A stretch of 64,000 nucleotides of DNA, from positions 49,078 through 113,077 of the forward strand of contig WHVA01000384.1 in the NCBI GenBank assembly GCA_015179125.1, given 5' to 3'. The position numbers were made by a program, and so were the translations under genes. This document shows, in pieces, positions 49,922-60,352 of the stretch. Numbering within the stretch: position 1 is the first letter of the stretch; every line of letters starts with the position of its first letter. The notes under the pieces are model-generated. The model was not told where the DNA came from. It was given only the letters and a program-made list of their open reading frames with translations, and ran no database searches. The DNA is from Gautieria morchelliformis. Its lineage: Eukaryota; Basidiomycota; Agaricomycetes; Gomphales; Gomphaceae.

Positions 49922-50893
49922 CCGTGGAGGCAGGGCATCAAATGACTCCTTGGCAAAGACGTCCTCGAACTCCCGCAGGTACTCCGGAATCTCCACCTCT
50001 ACTTTATCATGCCTCCTGGAGGGTTCAGCAAGGCGTTGCGAAATATTTCCGGTGGCGCGGATGTGTTCCACTTCCAGTGGAAGGTTCACGTACAGCAAGC
50101 GCTCCCCTTCCACCAGAATGTCTTCTGGGCCAAGTCGGATGGCGTCGGAGTCGGAATCGGAATTGGAATTGGAAGTGGGAGCTGGTTCAAATTCCGCTTC
50201 CGAGTCTTCTTCTGCAAGCAGTGGATGGGGGCCAGAACGACATGTCTGTATGAGTCGTTCGGTCTTCCGCTGCTCCTGGCGCTCCTTCCGCACTTCCGAC
50301 CGGCACATGTGACACTTGGCTGGGCATCGACTCATCAGCACCTTCTGTGTCTGCCAGTTGATCTCCGGGTTGTGCTCCTGCAGCCAGGTAAACCCAAGGA
50401 TGATGTCTTGCTTCCCCAGGCTGGTGACTGCAAAAGAAGTGCGTTCTGTGTGTCCATCATAGTGGAGAATTGTGTCTACTATCTCCGTGATGGACCCTGC
50501 CTCATTGGGGCTTCCATCCACATTGAACACTGGGATCGCACGTTGCAACTTCCGTGTGGTCAGTCGGTTCCGTTCCACATAGTCCCGGTCTATAAACTGA
50601 CCAGTGGCCCCGCAATTGACAAGGGCGGGTCCGGATTTGACTTCCGCCATATCTGTCGTCTGGATCTCCACCTTGATGACTAGTGACTTGGGGCCAGGGG
50701 TGGAAGCAACAACATAGCGCTTCGGGAGGCATCTCTCCCAAGGGCAGATGCGGGATGGATGGGGTGTTGGATTCAGTTTTTGTGTGACTTTATCCGGTGG
50801 GTCTGTACGAAGTGAGGGGAGTGGGGGCTTTTCATTCTCTACTTCAAGACAGGCAAACTGGTTATGTACAGGCAGCAGGGGCACACATCTCAC
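49922..50893 (-). pseudogene. Element A protease region, catalytic Asp replaced
   Basis: Minus-strand frame overlapping the gag end. It contains LVNCGATGQFIDRDYV, where chromovirus proteases carry Asp-Cys-Gly-Ala-Thr-Gly, so the catalytic Asp is read as Asn (GAT to AAT at a CpG). It continues LGKQDIILGFTWLQEHNPEI and a Ser/Asp-rich linker (SNSNSDSDSDAIRLG) to EFEDVFAKESFDALPPR, the usual protease-RT junction, where unit D2 cuts in. Confidence 0.82.
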
Positions 50894-52065
50894 CCGCTGC
50901 GCGTCACAAAATCCGACGCATCTTCTGCTTCCGACGTGCCATGTTCCGCATTTTCAGAAATTTCTTCTGAAGTGGGCACTCTGCTTATGTCTGCGAGTGC
51001 AAGGAACTCTGGCAGGAGCTTGAGTTTCTCCTCTGTGGTCATAAGCCGGATGTCAAAGGCTTGTGGGCACTCGCGGGCATAGTGGCCTGGTTGTCGGCAT
51101 CGGAAGCAGGCGATGGTTCCGTTGCCTTTTCCATGCATGCGGTCAACATCCATCGGGGCAGGGCCACTCTTCGAGGGAGGGGGGCTAGGGTTCCTAATAG
51201 GAGCAGGCGGAACAACCGTCGGAAATACTTTCCATGTGGGAATGAATGCACTTCCGGGTTTTGGCACAGGGGGAGTAGGGCGAGTGGAACTGCGTGTCAT
51301 GTTCCAGTTCGTCTCCACGAAGGCCTCATTTGCCTCCCTGTTTCGGGACACCCTCTTCACAGCTTGGTACCACCCTTCCGGGTCATTGAAATCCGGAGCT
51401 CCATCTCCAAGCAGCGCGACTTGGTTCTGGAGTGTCAGATCAAGTCCTCGTCGGAATTTGATGACGATCGTCTTGTCATCATCATACTCCGCAAGGTCAA
51501 TGAGCTCCTGGAAGCGATCGATGTAGTCATCGACTGGATCCTTGGCCTGGTACCAGCTGGTCCCCTCGAGCTTTGTAAGGGCTGTGAGCTGCTCATTTTT
51601 TGGGCAGAACTGGTCGGAAAATGTTTTCTCGAAGGCTTCCCAGTCCCGGAAGTAGTTCCCCTTGCCCTTTGCTTCATGTCGGATCACCTTGTTTGCAAAA
51701 CGGGCTGCGCGGTCCGACTTGAAAAAGGACAATGCCCAGTGAATCCGAGCCTGGTCATTCGGAAAGAGGTCTCCGACAATTGCAAAGTAGATGCTGCATG
51801 TGTTGAAGAATGCATGTCCCTTCTCCCGATCTCCGTCAAAGTCCGCCGGAGTTGCGGGTTTGACCTTTGCCAACTTCGCGGACATCCTCTCTTCTGCTAC
51901 TTCCGCTTTTCCGAAATCCAGATCATCCAGCATTCCATTTCCACCACTTTGTGGAATATCTAACTTAGCCAAAATCGCTTGTAAGGCTGTTTCAATCGCG
52001 TCAGTCTTCATCCGGTTCCGCATCAATTCCTCCTCCATATTCCGAAGACGATCGTCCGGATCCAT
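50890..52065 (-). CDS. Element A gag (capsid and zinc knuckle)
   Basis: The ATG at 52063-52065 opens MDPDDRLRNMEEELMRN, a coiled helix, then the capsid-like region FFNTCSIYFAIVGDLFPNDQ, DWEAFEKTFSDQFCPKNEQL and DPVDDYIDRFQELIDLAEYD, a Pro-rich linker and the zinc knuckle CFRCRQPGHYARECP (C-x2-C-x4-H-x4-C). It ends at a TGA 50890-50892 that overlaps the start of the protease frame. No break is seen within gag itself, in contrast to pol. Confidence 0.85.
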   Translation of the reverse strand: MDPDDRLRNMEEELMRNRMKTDAIETALQAILAKLDIPQSGGNGMLDDLDFGKAEVAEERMSAKLAKVKPATPADFDGDREKGHAFFNTCSIYFAIVGDLFPNDQARIHWALSFFKSDRAARFANKVIRHEAKGKGNYFRDWEAFEKTFSDQFCPKNEQLTALTKLEGTSWYQAKDPVDDYIDRFQELIDLAEYDDDKTIVIKFRRGLDLTLQNQVALLGDGAPDFNDPEGWYQAVKRVSRNREANEAFVETNWNMTRSSTRPTPPVPKPGSAFIPTWKVFPTVVPPAPIRNPSPPPSKSGPAPMDVDRMHGKGNGTIACFRCRQPGHYARECPQAFDIRLMTTEEKLKLLPEFLALADISRVPTSEEISENAEHGTSEAEDASDFVTRSG

Positions 52066-52252
52066 GTCGGAAGGAGAAATATGGGATGGGATTTCTGGGG
52101 TTGGGAGCTCGACGTAAGAAGAGGGGCTGTTGTATGCCGTGTGCGCGGAAGAGGTTGCGATCTCCGAGTCGCTGTCTCCAATTCCGAACGCACCTATGGT
52201 GAATGCAATGCGCAGTACGACCGCCGGTCCTCTAGGGGAGAGAATTTTCTGC

Positions 52253-54214
52253 TGTAAGGGCAACCCTGGCTGGTTGTGGAGATCACACTGCCACACAATT
52301 GACAAGGGGAAATCCGAAGTATGTATAAATGAACAGAGTATACAAGAGAGGGGATTCTCACCTGACAAGGGGAAATCCAAAGAGAAAAGTCTAAGGACCT
52401 GTTTTGGAACCCGTTGAACTAAACGTAAAACTGTGGTGTTAAACACAATTCTAAAGTTCAATCAGAGATTTGACTTTACAAGCACACGCAAGCTTCGAAA
52501 CTATTTTAACGGAGAACCCAATTAAGAAATTATACTCCGGTGAACAATCAGAATCAGTATTGGTACAGGAAGTGTAGCAATAGAGATTTAACTGAACACG
52601 TGTAGTTCTTAGATTGTGCAATACTTTGTGAGGTCAAAGAATGTTATTAGGCGTCCAAGGGTCCAGATACTTTAAGGGGAAAGCTACCTAGAGTCTTAGG
52701 ACCGCGGGTCGAGTGAATTAAAGACAACAATAATCCCCAAGACGTGAAAAGATAGTTCTGCGCTTGAACTCTTCCTCAGTTCAAGTATGTCACTATTCTT
52801 GTGGCTTTTCTGGTTTTCCAACTCAACAAACGTAGGATATTAACTCACTTACCCTGAGTTAGGTTAATATCTGTAGTGCGTTGATTGATCAAGAAAGATC
52901 AATTACTCAAAAGGCTATTAACCCACTTAACTCAGAGTTAAGTTAATAATCTATTGTGTGAATTGAATAACTAATAACCAAGTCTATTAGATCACTGCTC
53001 AGAGTGGCGTCTAATGGTACAGGATTACTAATCAGTTACTCTTAGTAATGTTGCTGTTCGCAGCGCGATTAGTCAGAGCCTGCTGCAATTAAAATAGAGC
53101 ACTCTTGTACTTCTCAGAGCCAATCAGAGTTGCTGCAATCTTAGACTGTAGCCAAGTCAGTGAGCCAGTACTTCGGTACAAGGCTGTGTTGAAGTCACAC
53201 TTCAGTTACTCAAGGTATGAGTGGTTTGGGTGAAAGATGATTGATTGCTTCACTGCTAAAACTGCAGGCTATTTATACTGCATCTATCTAGCTTATGTAA
53301 CTACTGCCAGGAACCTTGTAGAGGCTTCTACTACTGTGAAGAACCTTGTGGAAGCTTAGAGAAGCTTCAGGAAAGGTTTGGAAACTATTGGAAGGCTGTG
53401 GAAGGTTCTATTGCTATATTGGGTTAAAGTCACAGCTCTGTGACAGTAAAGCTAAGAGTATGTAAGAAACTCCCACGCTCATGTGATTATCATGTGATGA
53501 AGGAAAGTCATGTGACTTCATGCTGGATTGAGGTCATGTGACTGTGTCATGTGATTGTCAGGTGACCGTAGATAATCAAGTGACTTTGAGGTCAGGTGAT
53601 TGTCAGGTGACTGTAGATAATCAGGTGACTTTGAGGTCAGGTGATTGTCAGGTGACTGTGGATGATCAGGTGACTTTGAGCTGTTTTGAGGTCATGTGAT
53701 AGTCATGTGACCGTGGGGAATTCTTAGCTAAACTATCAAGAGATTGTTGTACCTTGTGGACCCAATGTGAGTGTAGCATAGAAATATTAATACAACCTTT
53801 CTTGAGGACATTTGAAACTAATTAACTACCTAGTAAATGTTCATAAATAGGTAGCTACTTTGTGGATGATCCCTAACAGGACCCCCAATGTCAGCGAGCC
53901 CGTATTATACTATGCTGCGCAGCCAGGGACAACACTTGGCACCCACCATCAACCCTGCATCCTCCTGACCTCCCTGACCCTTGATCGACCCTTGATGCCA
54001 CCTATTACCCGAGTCGCTTGATTTCCGACACTGTTCCGAGAGTGGAAGTTGGAAATTGGAGTGGAACTGGCAAAGCGAACAGAACTGGTGGAAGTTCTCC
54101 CAGAAGCGGAATCATTTCCGAAAGCGGAGGCGGAGATGGAATCGGAACCGGAACCGGAGTCGGAAATGGGTGTGGTGTCGGAACTGGAAATGGAAAACAG
54201 GGTGTCCGCTGACA
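52253..54214 (-). repeat. 5' LTR of element A, split by a B solo LTR
   Basis: Segments 52253-52399 and 53884-54214 sum to 478 bp, the length of the 3' LTR. The break point is GGACC, duplicated on both sides of the B LTR. Confidence 0.88.
52400..53878 (-). repeat. B solo LTR in the 5' LTR of element A (1479 bp)
   Basis: It starts TGTTTTGGAACCCG, ends CCCTAACA on the plus strand, and is flanked by GGACC at 52395-52399 and 53879-53883. A clean solo LTR, inverted relative to 45746-47224. Confidence 0.9.
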
Positions 54215-54417
54215 TAACCTCAATAAACAAAACGGGAACTGTTCACCTTGTGATAAAGTATATCAGAGTGAAGTCGACAGACCCAGCGATGCATTTGAAA
54301 TGAGGGGCAACCTGGTAGTCCTCAGAAGCAGGGAAGAGCTCATTAAGGAGGGCATTGAATGGCCCATAATACTCGCTTTCATTGGCAGTGAACTTGTTAA
54401 CAAGTTCAAACTGAAAA
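54215..54417 (-). pseudogene. Middle part of the split host gene, with one TGA
   Basis: It reads FQFELVNKFTANESEYYGPF, NALLNELFPASEDYQVAPHF, AGSVDFTLIYFITR, then TGA (54243-54245) where Arg or Trp is expected, then TVPVLFIEV, and stops exactly at the element A target site. D-F-(x)n-E-V-K, completed by the segment at 35330, fits the PD-(D/E)XK nuclease pattern. Just upstream is CACTTTTCAG: the frame-consistent acceptor would be CAC (a lost AG), whereas the real AG six bases on shifts the frame. Confidence 0.6.
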
Positions 54418-54462
54418 GTGATGAATCCAGGCCAAGGCATATCTTGAACTATTGATTAGTTA

Positions 54463-54879
54463 CAGCTGTTTCGGGTACATAGGTCGGAGTCTGAAATACA
54501 TGCCGCCCGGTGCCTCTCGAAAAGATCAAGCTGTATCTCCACAGCAATTGATGATTAAGGGCTGGTACTTTGTATATATTCTGTACTATGTAGTAGCTAC
54601 CCTCTGATATACAAAACCTGGCTTATTCTGAGTTATTGAATATTTGGATAATTTCACTTATATGCATCATTATGCACTCAAATGATTATAGTAATATACA
54701 TGTATAAATGTTGGAAATAGAAAACAATGATGTAATCTCCAGGTTATGGAAGGGGGGAGGGGTGCATGTCTGTTTGCCTTCTCCCAGCCTTTTTAGCCTT
54801 CTACATAGCCAAAGCCTCAGGTTTAAGGACTTAGATATAATATAACCTCTATATATACTCTAATTACAATGATGTGACA
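54463..54879 (+). repeat. Left terminal inverted repeat of the Tc1/mariner element
   Basis: 417 bp, starting CAGCTGTTTCGGGTACATAGG and ending near GATGTGACA. Its reverse complement is at 62062-62478. Confidence 0.9.
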
Positions 54880-54983
54880 CTGTATTTCTTCATCTGCAAG
54901 TCTTGCTGGCATGATGTCATGACATCATGCGTGACCACATCATGTGACAGGCATTACATGTTGTACACGTACTTGTGCCATTG

Positions 54984-56209
54984 ATGCCTAGATACATCCC
55001 AGAACACCTACGACAACAACAAATGTACTCAGAGGATCTACGAAAACGTGTTATATATCAGAGGTATACACACGAAAAGAAGATTGCTGATATCGCAGTG
55101 GATCTCAACATGTCGCAACGTGTCGTCGAACGTGTTCTGCAACTATGGTGCACTACCGGTGAGGTTATGCCACCGGAACCCGGCAAGAAGGGTAAAAGGA
55201 GAAAAATCATGGATCCTGAGGAAATGCAGGTAAGCAAGCAGCGAACCTTGATGATACCGGATCACGCTGACTCTTATATGGTTTCTCTCCTAGTTCCTAA
55301 TTCGGCTTGTAGAACACTTCCCGGACCTCTACCTCGATGAAATACAGGGTGTCATGCAGCATCTATATGGAATAACTGTTGGAGTTAGCACTCTCTGGGA
55401 TACAATGACAGAACTCGGGCTCACACAGAAACGAGTATGACCTTTTTTTTCTTGTGATTCTTCAACTTATTTACTCCCTTGTTAGTTGTTAAAGGTTGCT
55501 GCGGAGCGAAATGAAGACCTCCGACAGGTTTTCCGTTTCCGAATTGGTCACGAAAGCCCCAGCCGTCTTGTATTCCTTGACGAGAGCCGGATCGATTGCC
55601 GCACCACATATCGCTTGAACGGATGGGCACAGAAAGGGAAAAGAGCAAGATCAAAGGCTAGGTTTGTGTGTGGCACAGGGTATGTCTCCTTCCATGTCTT
55701 ACTTTCCTCTAATATTTACATCAGTGTAGGTACTCCCTTCTACCCACCCTCTGTGATGAGGGGATAATTTATTCCGATGTCCGCGAGGGATCATATGACG
55801 CTGACACCTTCCTGACATTCATCACGAACCTCATGCCATATCTGAACCCATGGCCCCAGCCGCGCAGTGTCTTGGTGATGGACAACTGCGCCATTCACCA
55901 TGGTCCTGAGGTTGCCGCAATTTGCCAAAAACAGTAAGCAATCCTAACAAATTTCCCAAGTATTCTCAAAAATATCTGTTATGCAGCGGTGTGCGCCTCT
56001 ACTACTTACCGCCATACTCCCCCGACATGAACCCGATTGAGGAGGCCTTTTCTTACCTGAAGGCATACCTTCACCGCCATGGCGCAGAATTTCGGCAAGC
56101 GGTAGATGGCAAAGATGAGATGGCTATTTTGTTATTCCTTCACACTGCTATGTCTTCAATATCAGCTGAACACTGTAAAGGTTGGATGACACATTCAAGG
56201 TACTTGTAA
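54984..56209 (+). CDS. Tc1/mariner-type DDE transposase, four or five exons
   Basis: Cut-and-paste transposase. The ATG at 54984 starts MPRYIPEHLRQQQ; a helix-turn-helix follows (EKKIADIAVDLNMSQRVVER). After an intron: FLIRLVEHFPDLYLDEIQGV; then SPSRLVFLDESRIDCRT with the first Asp, VLVMDNCAIHHGPEVAAICQ with the second Asp, and across an intron at about 55.94-55.98 kb YYLPPYSPDMNPIEEAFSYL with the Glu. There are 34 residues between the second Asp and the Glu, i.e. DD34E as in Tc1. It ends GWMTHSRYL at the TAA 56207-56209. All three catalytic residues are present and I see no break. Confidence 0.88.
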
Positions 56210-56330
56210 ATGTACACATCTGTCCTATCCCTGTACCAGCAGCTAGTGTCAACACCAGTATACCAATCAGTTTGGTCAAATATTATGACTATGCTATTCC
56301 CACAGCTCTGCACTTTGTGGGTGATGTGAG

Positions 56331-56550
56331 TGATGCAGGGGAAATAATGGAAGCCATGAATGAAGTGGAAGTGCAGGGATGTGGGTGATGCAGGGGAAAT
56401 CATAGAAGCCATGAATGAAGTGGAAGTGCAGAGATGTGGGTGATGCAGGGGAAATAATAGAAGCCATGAATGAAGTAGAAGTGCAGAGATGCAGGTGATG
56501 CGGGGGAAATAATAGAAGGCATGAATGAAGCAGAAGTGCAGAGATGCGGG
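56331..56550 (+). repeat. Four tandem copies of a 55-bp unit
   Basis: A unit of the type GGGTGATGCAGGGGAAATAA...GAAGTGCAGAGATGT is repeated four times with few changes, then merges into the 9-bp array. Confidence 0.8.
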
Positions 56551-56920
56551 TGATGCGGGTGATGCGGGTGATGCGGGTGATGCGGGTGATGCGGGTGATG
56601 CGGGTGATGTGGGTGATGCGGGTTGATGCGGGTGATGCGGGTTGATGCAGGTTGATGCAGGTGATGCGGGTGATGCAGGTGATGCGGGTGATGCGGGTGA
56701 TGCGGGTGATGCGGGTGATGCGGGTGATGCGGGTGATGCGGGTGATGCGGGTGATGCGGGTGATGCGGGTTGATGCGGGTGATGCAGGTTGATGCAGGTG
56801 ATGCGGGTGATGCAGGTGATGCGGGTGATGCGGGTGATGCGGGTGATGCGGGTGATGCGGGTGATGCGGGTGATGCGGGTGATGCGGGTGATGCGGGTGA
56901 TGCGGGGTGATGCGGGTGAT
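56542..56920 (+). repeat. Minisatellite, 9-bp unit GATGCGGGT
   Basis: About 40 copies of GATGCGGGT with GATGCAGGT and one-base-longer variants. All six frames stay open because the unit is 9 bp without stops. Confidence 0.92.
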
Positions 56921-56949
56921 AGTGGAAGTGCAGAGATGTGGGTGATGTG

Positions 56950-57262
56950 GGTGGTGCAGGGGAAATAAAAGCTTCTGTCACCCGCATCACTGCATGCCAT
57001 GTGTTCAAGGAAGGGTGCAGTTCATGGTGTTGGTTTTGGCATGAGAATCAGCACCAATCCATGCACCAACTGTCATGGTCTGGGCATGAGGATGTGCCTC
57101 AGTAGCAGCTGTGGGTCTTTGGGTAATGTAGAGACTTCTGTGGCAGGTGAAGTTGACATGTGTTGCCAGGGAGCATGTTATCCTCTGTCAAGTTGCTGTG
57201 AATTTTCTTTGAATGGTGATGCAGATGCAGGTGACAGAAGCTTTTATTTCCCCTGCACCACC
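56950..57262. repeat. 33-bp perfect inverted repeat between the minisatellite arms
   Basis: 56950-56982 (starting GGTGGTGCAGGGGAAATAA) is the exact reverse complement of 57230-57262. Together with the opposite-facing 9-bp arrays it makes a large interrupted palindrome. Confidence 0.85.
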
Positions 57263-58280
57263 AGCATCACCCGCATCACCCACATCCCTGTCACCCACAT
57301 CACCCGCATCACCCGCATCACCCGCATCAACCCGCATCACCCGCATCAACCCGCATCACCCATATCAACCCATATCACATGCATCAACCCGCATCAACCC
57401 GCATCAACCCGCACCTGCATCAACCCGCATCACCCGCATCAACCCGCATCACCCGCATCAACCCGCATCAGCCCGCATCACCCGCATCACCCGCATCACC
57501 CGCATCACCCGCATCACCCGCATCAACCCGCGTCACCCGCATCAACCCGCATCAACCCGCATCACCCACATCAACCCGCATCACCCGCATCAACCCGCAT
57601 CACCCGCATCAACCCGCATCAACCCGCATCAACCCGCATCACCCGCATCAACCCGCATCACCCGCATCATCACCCTCATCACCCGCATCAACCTGCATCA
57701 CCCGCATCATCAACCTGCATCACCCGCATCATCACCCTCATCACCCGCATCAACCCGCATCACCCACATCATAACCCGCATCACCCGCATCATCACCCAC
57801 ATCATCACCCACATCACCCGCATCACCCGCATCACCAGCATCACCCGCATCACCCGCATCACCCGCATCACCCGCATCACCCGCATCACCCACATCACCT
57901 GCATCACCCACATCACCCACATCACCCGCGTCACCCGTGTCACCCGCATCAACCCGCATCAGCCCGCATCACCCACATCAACCTGCACCTGCATCAACCC
58001 GCATCACTCGCATCATCACCCACATCACTGCATGCTATGTGTTCAAGGAAGTGTGCAGTGCAGTTCATGGTGTCAGTTTCGGCATGAGAAATCAATCCAT
58101 ACGCTGACTGTCATGGTCTGGGCATGAGGATGTGCCTCAGTAGCAACTGTGAGTCCATTGGGTAATGTAGAGACTTCTGTGGCAGGGGAAAGGTCGACAT
58201 GTGTTGCCAGGGAGTGTGTTAGCCACTGTCAAGTTGTTGTCAATAACGGCCTTTTCTTTGAATGGTGATGCAGGTGATGC
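56985..58280 (+). repeat. Direct duplication of about 250 bp flanking the second array
   Basis: The segment starting CATCACTGCATGC...TGTGTTCAAGGAAG at about 56.99 kb recurs at about 58.02 kb, including GTCATGGTCTGGGCATGAGG and GGGTAATGTAGAGACTTCTG, with scattered differences. Confidence 0.75.
57258..58030 (-). repeat. Minisatellite, 9-bp unit ACCCGCATC (inverted to the first array)
   Basis: About 80 copies of ACCCGCATC with ACCCACATC and 10-bp AACCCGCATC variants: the reverse complement of the 56542-56920 unit. Confidence 0.92.
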
Positions 58281-58382
58281 AGAAGTGCAGTGATGTGGGT
58301 GATGCACAGTACTGTGTTGAATTTTGCCAATGGCACAAAATATAGATTGATATGAGTACCACTCCTAATTATCTATGCTGTT

Positions 58383-60209
58383 CTAGTGGTGTCTAGCCTT
58401 CTTGGACCCCTTCTGCCCACCTCCCACTCCAAAACCATACCTCTTGCCAGCCTCTTCAAGCTGCTCTATCAGAAACAATGCATCTACTACTTTGAGCTCA
58501 AATGATATCTTCAGGGTCTCCAGAGACATCCATGCAATGCGTGTAAGGGTGATATCGAGGCATTCCTCAGCTTCAAATCTGCTGCGCAGAAACTCCCACC
58601 TGGTGTAATGACTGAGCTCTTGCTTGCCCTTCAACTCCATGAGCCAGTCCTGAATTGTTGGTACAACCTGTGCATGAGTATCAGCATTACCAGCGGTACT
58701 CATTGTGGACGCTGGCGAATGAGATCGTTTTGCGGGTTGTGAGGCAGCGCGAAATGCCTGAAACACTTCCAGTGGGAAGTTGATATTGATGGCAGGGGTG
58801 GGGGCGGGCTGTTGCAGGGGCTCAGTGCTAGCGTACCTCGTTCCACCACGACGTGCGTGGTCAGATGCCGCCGGGTTCGCGCTGTAGTGAAAAAATCTGA
58901 AATACTCCACATTTGGCAGCATGTTGAGATCAATGCCCGGTTTATGATCCATCTATTGACAAATAGGTGAGTATACACATGTTATGGAAAGAAAACACAA
59001 AACTATACCAATTCTAATACCCACACCAGCTCCCCTTCATTGCTGATGACCTTATGGTGCCCATTGAGGGCACGCGCCATGCAAATTGACCCGGCGTGCT
59101 GAGCGCAAGTCCAGACATCGCGCAGCTTCTCCAGCTGCGCTTTGTATCCGTCCAAGTTTGTGGCATTGAGGGCTCGCCTGTCCACGACTTCAGGTTCGAC
59201 TGGTTCTTTCTGCGAAAGGAACGGGTTGACGAGTTCTTTCTTTTTAGTCTTCGGTTTACCTGTGGTGCCGGTCTGTGCTTTGACCGCCTCTTCTAAAAAT
59301 TGAAAGAACTGTGAATTAGAGTATGTTAGTTTGAATCAATGATGAGAAAGAAAGAAAAGCTGACCTTGGGGGGAAGAACGATGTCGATACAGGCTTCTGC
59401 GCCCCTCTTCGCCACCTGATTTACCCACTCGGCCTTCAAGGCCATCCAGTCATCCTCAGTCTCCAATGCAAAGCAGCGCTTTGCTGGGTCCTTCTAGAAA
59501 TGAGTTACGAGGCCGATCCTTTTCTCTTCAGAGATCGCGTACAGGCCGAGTACGAAGTGGAGCATCCCCTTCACCTCGTCAAGAGTGCTCATGGGATTGA
59601 CGAGCTGCGTCCGATGAGCAATCACCCCGATTTGGTTACGGAACGGTATAAGAAATTTCATTTCTATGAAAAAATTAGTCAGTAAGCATAAAATAAGAAA
59701 AGAAAAAAAGGAAACACAAAAGAAAGAAAAATATGCATGGGCAGGCAAAGGATCCTTTGCCACTGCATTGGCTTTGCTCACAGCCTTGCCCTTCTTCTTT
59801 GGAGCTGGAGGTGGAGATGGCGAGGGTTCCGTCATACCGTCGCGATCATCATCGCTGCTAGACACTCCCTCCTCATCCACATACTCGATATCATCATCAC
59901 CGATGTCGAGTATCTCAGCGTATCCCGGACCATCGTTCGCAATGGGGACGTTGAGCTTGTCCTCATCGTCCTCGGGCACCATGCTGAGGTGCGTCTTGCC
60001 TGCGATATCAGCAGCCTGGCGCATTTTCGTGGAGGTGGGTTCTTTGGCTGAGACAACAGTACTGGATGCTCTGGATGTGGTGGAGAGAGTAGCGGTGGGG
60101 ACTTTAGGTTCGGCGTCGGCCCTGGATTTGGCCGTTGAACGCGGTTTTGACCCGGCCTCAGTGGACACATTGATGGCGCCATTCCTCTTTGATGGAGGAG
60201 GTATCTGAT
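58383..60209 (-). CDS. Transposon-borne multi-exon gene of unknown function
   Basis: Not recognised. The last exon (58952-58383) reads MDHKPGIDLNMLPNVEYFRF, NINFPLEVFQAFRAASQPAK, QDWLMELKGKQELSHYTRWE and FELKVVDALFLIEQLEEAGK, ending GSKKARHH at the TAG. Exons upstream give EVVDRRALNATNLDGYKAQL with VWTCAQHAGSICMARALNGH, DDWMALKAEWVNQVAKRGAE with ACIDIVLPPK, and an N-terminal disordered acidic part (PEDDEDKLNVPIANDGPGYA; DDIEYVDEEGVSSSDDDRDG; PAPKKKGKAVSKANA). Helical and charged, with no catalytic motif seen; possibly a DNA-binding or structural protein. Start and two introns (about 59.5 and 59.7 kb) are unclear; no plain stop breaks the last exons. It lies wholly within the transposon, so it is cargo or a second element gene. 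Confidence 0.5.
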
Positions 60210-60352
60210 AGGAGGTATGCTTCCCTCACGCATTCAAATGGAGGGAGTATGGCTGCGCCTGCCTTCGATGATAAGGGCAGTGTCAAAGTGTGTTACGCTG
60301 ACGAGTTTTGGGGTTGTTTTCAGGGGGCGGCTCCAAAGGCGTGAGAGCTTTA

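Larger units (their letters stand above)
35331..54214 (-). mobile_element. Element A: Ty3/gypsy chromovirus, degenerate, with nested insertions
   Basis: LTR retrotransposon with 478-bp LTRs beginning TGTCAGGGGA (minus sense) and ending CCCTTACA. The target duplication TAACC is seen at 35326-35330 and 54215-54219. Its internal order on the minus strand is gag, protease, reverse transcriptase, RNase H, integrase and chromodomain. It is interrupted by two D units and one B LTR. It is dead: protease and RT active-site Asp codons read as Asn, two in-frame TGA codons break pol, and frameshifts occur in RT and the chromodomain. A G-rich purine run (35810-35822) precedes the 3' LTR. Confidence 0.9.

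Noticed and set aside
56140-58127. Very long open frames on both strands made of His-Pro-His-His or Ser-Pro-Ala repeats
   Set aside because: They follow from the stop-free 9-bp minisatellite unit, are open in several frames at once, and have no non-repeat coding flank.
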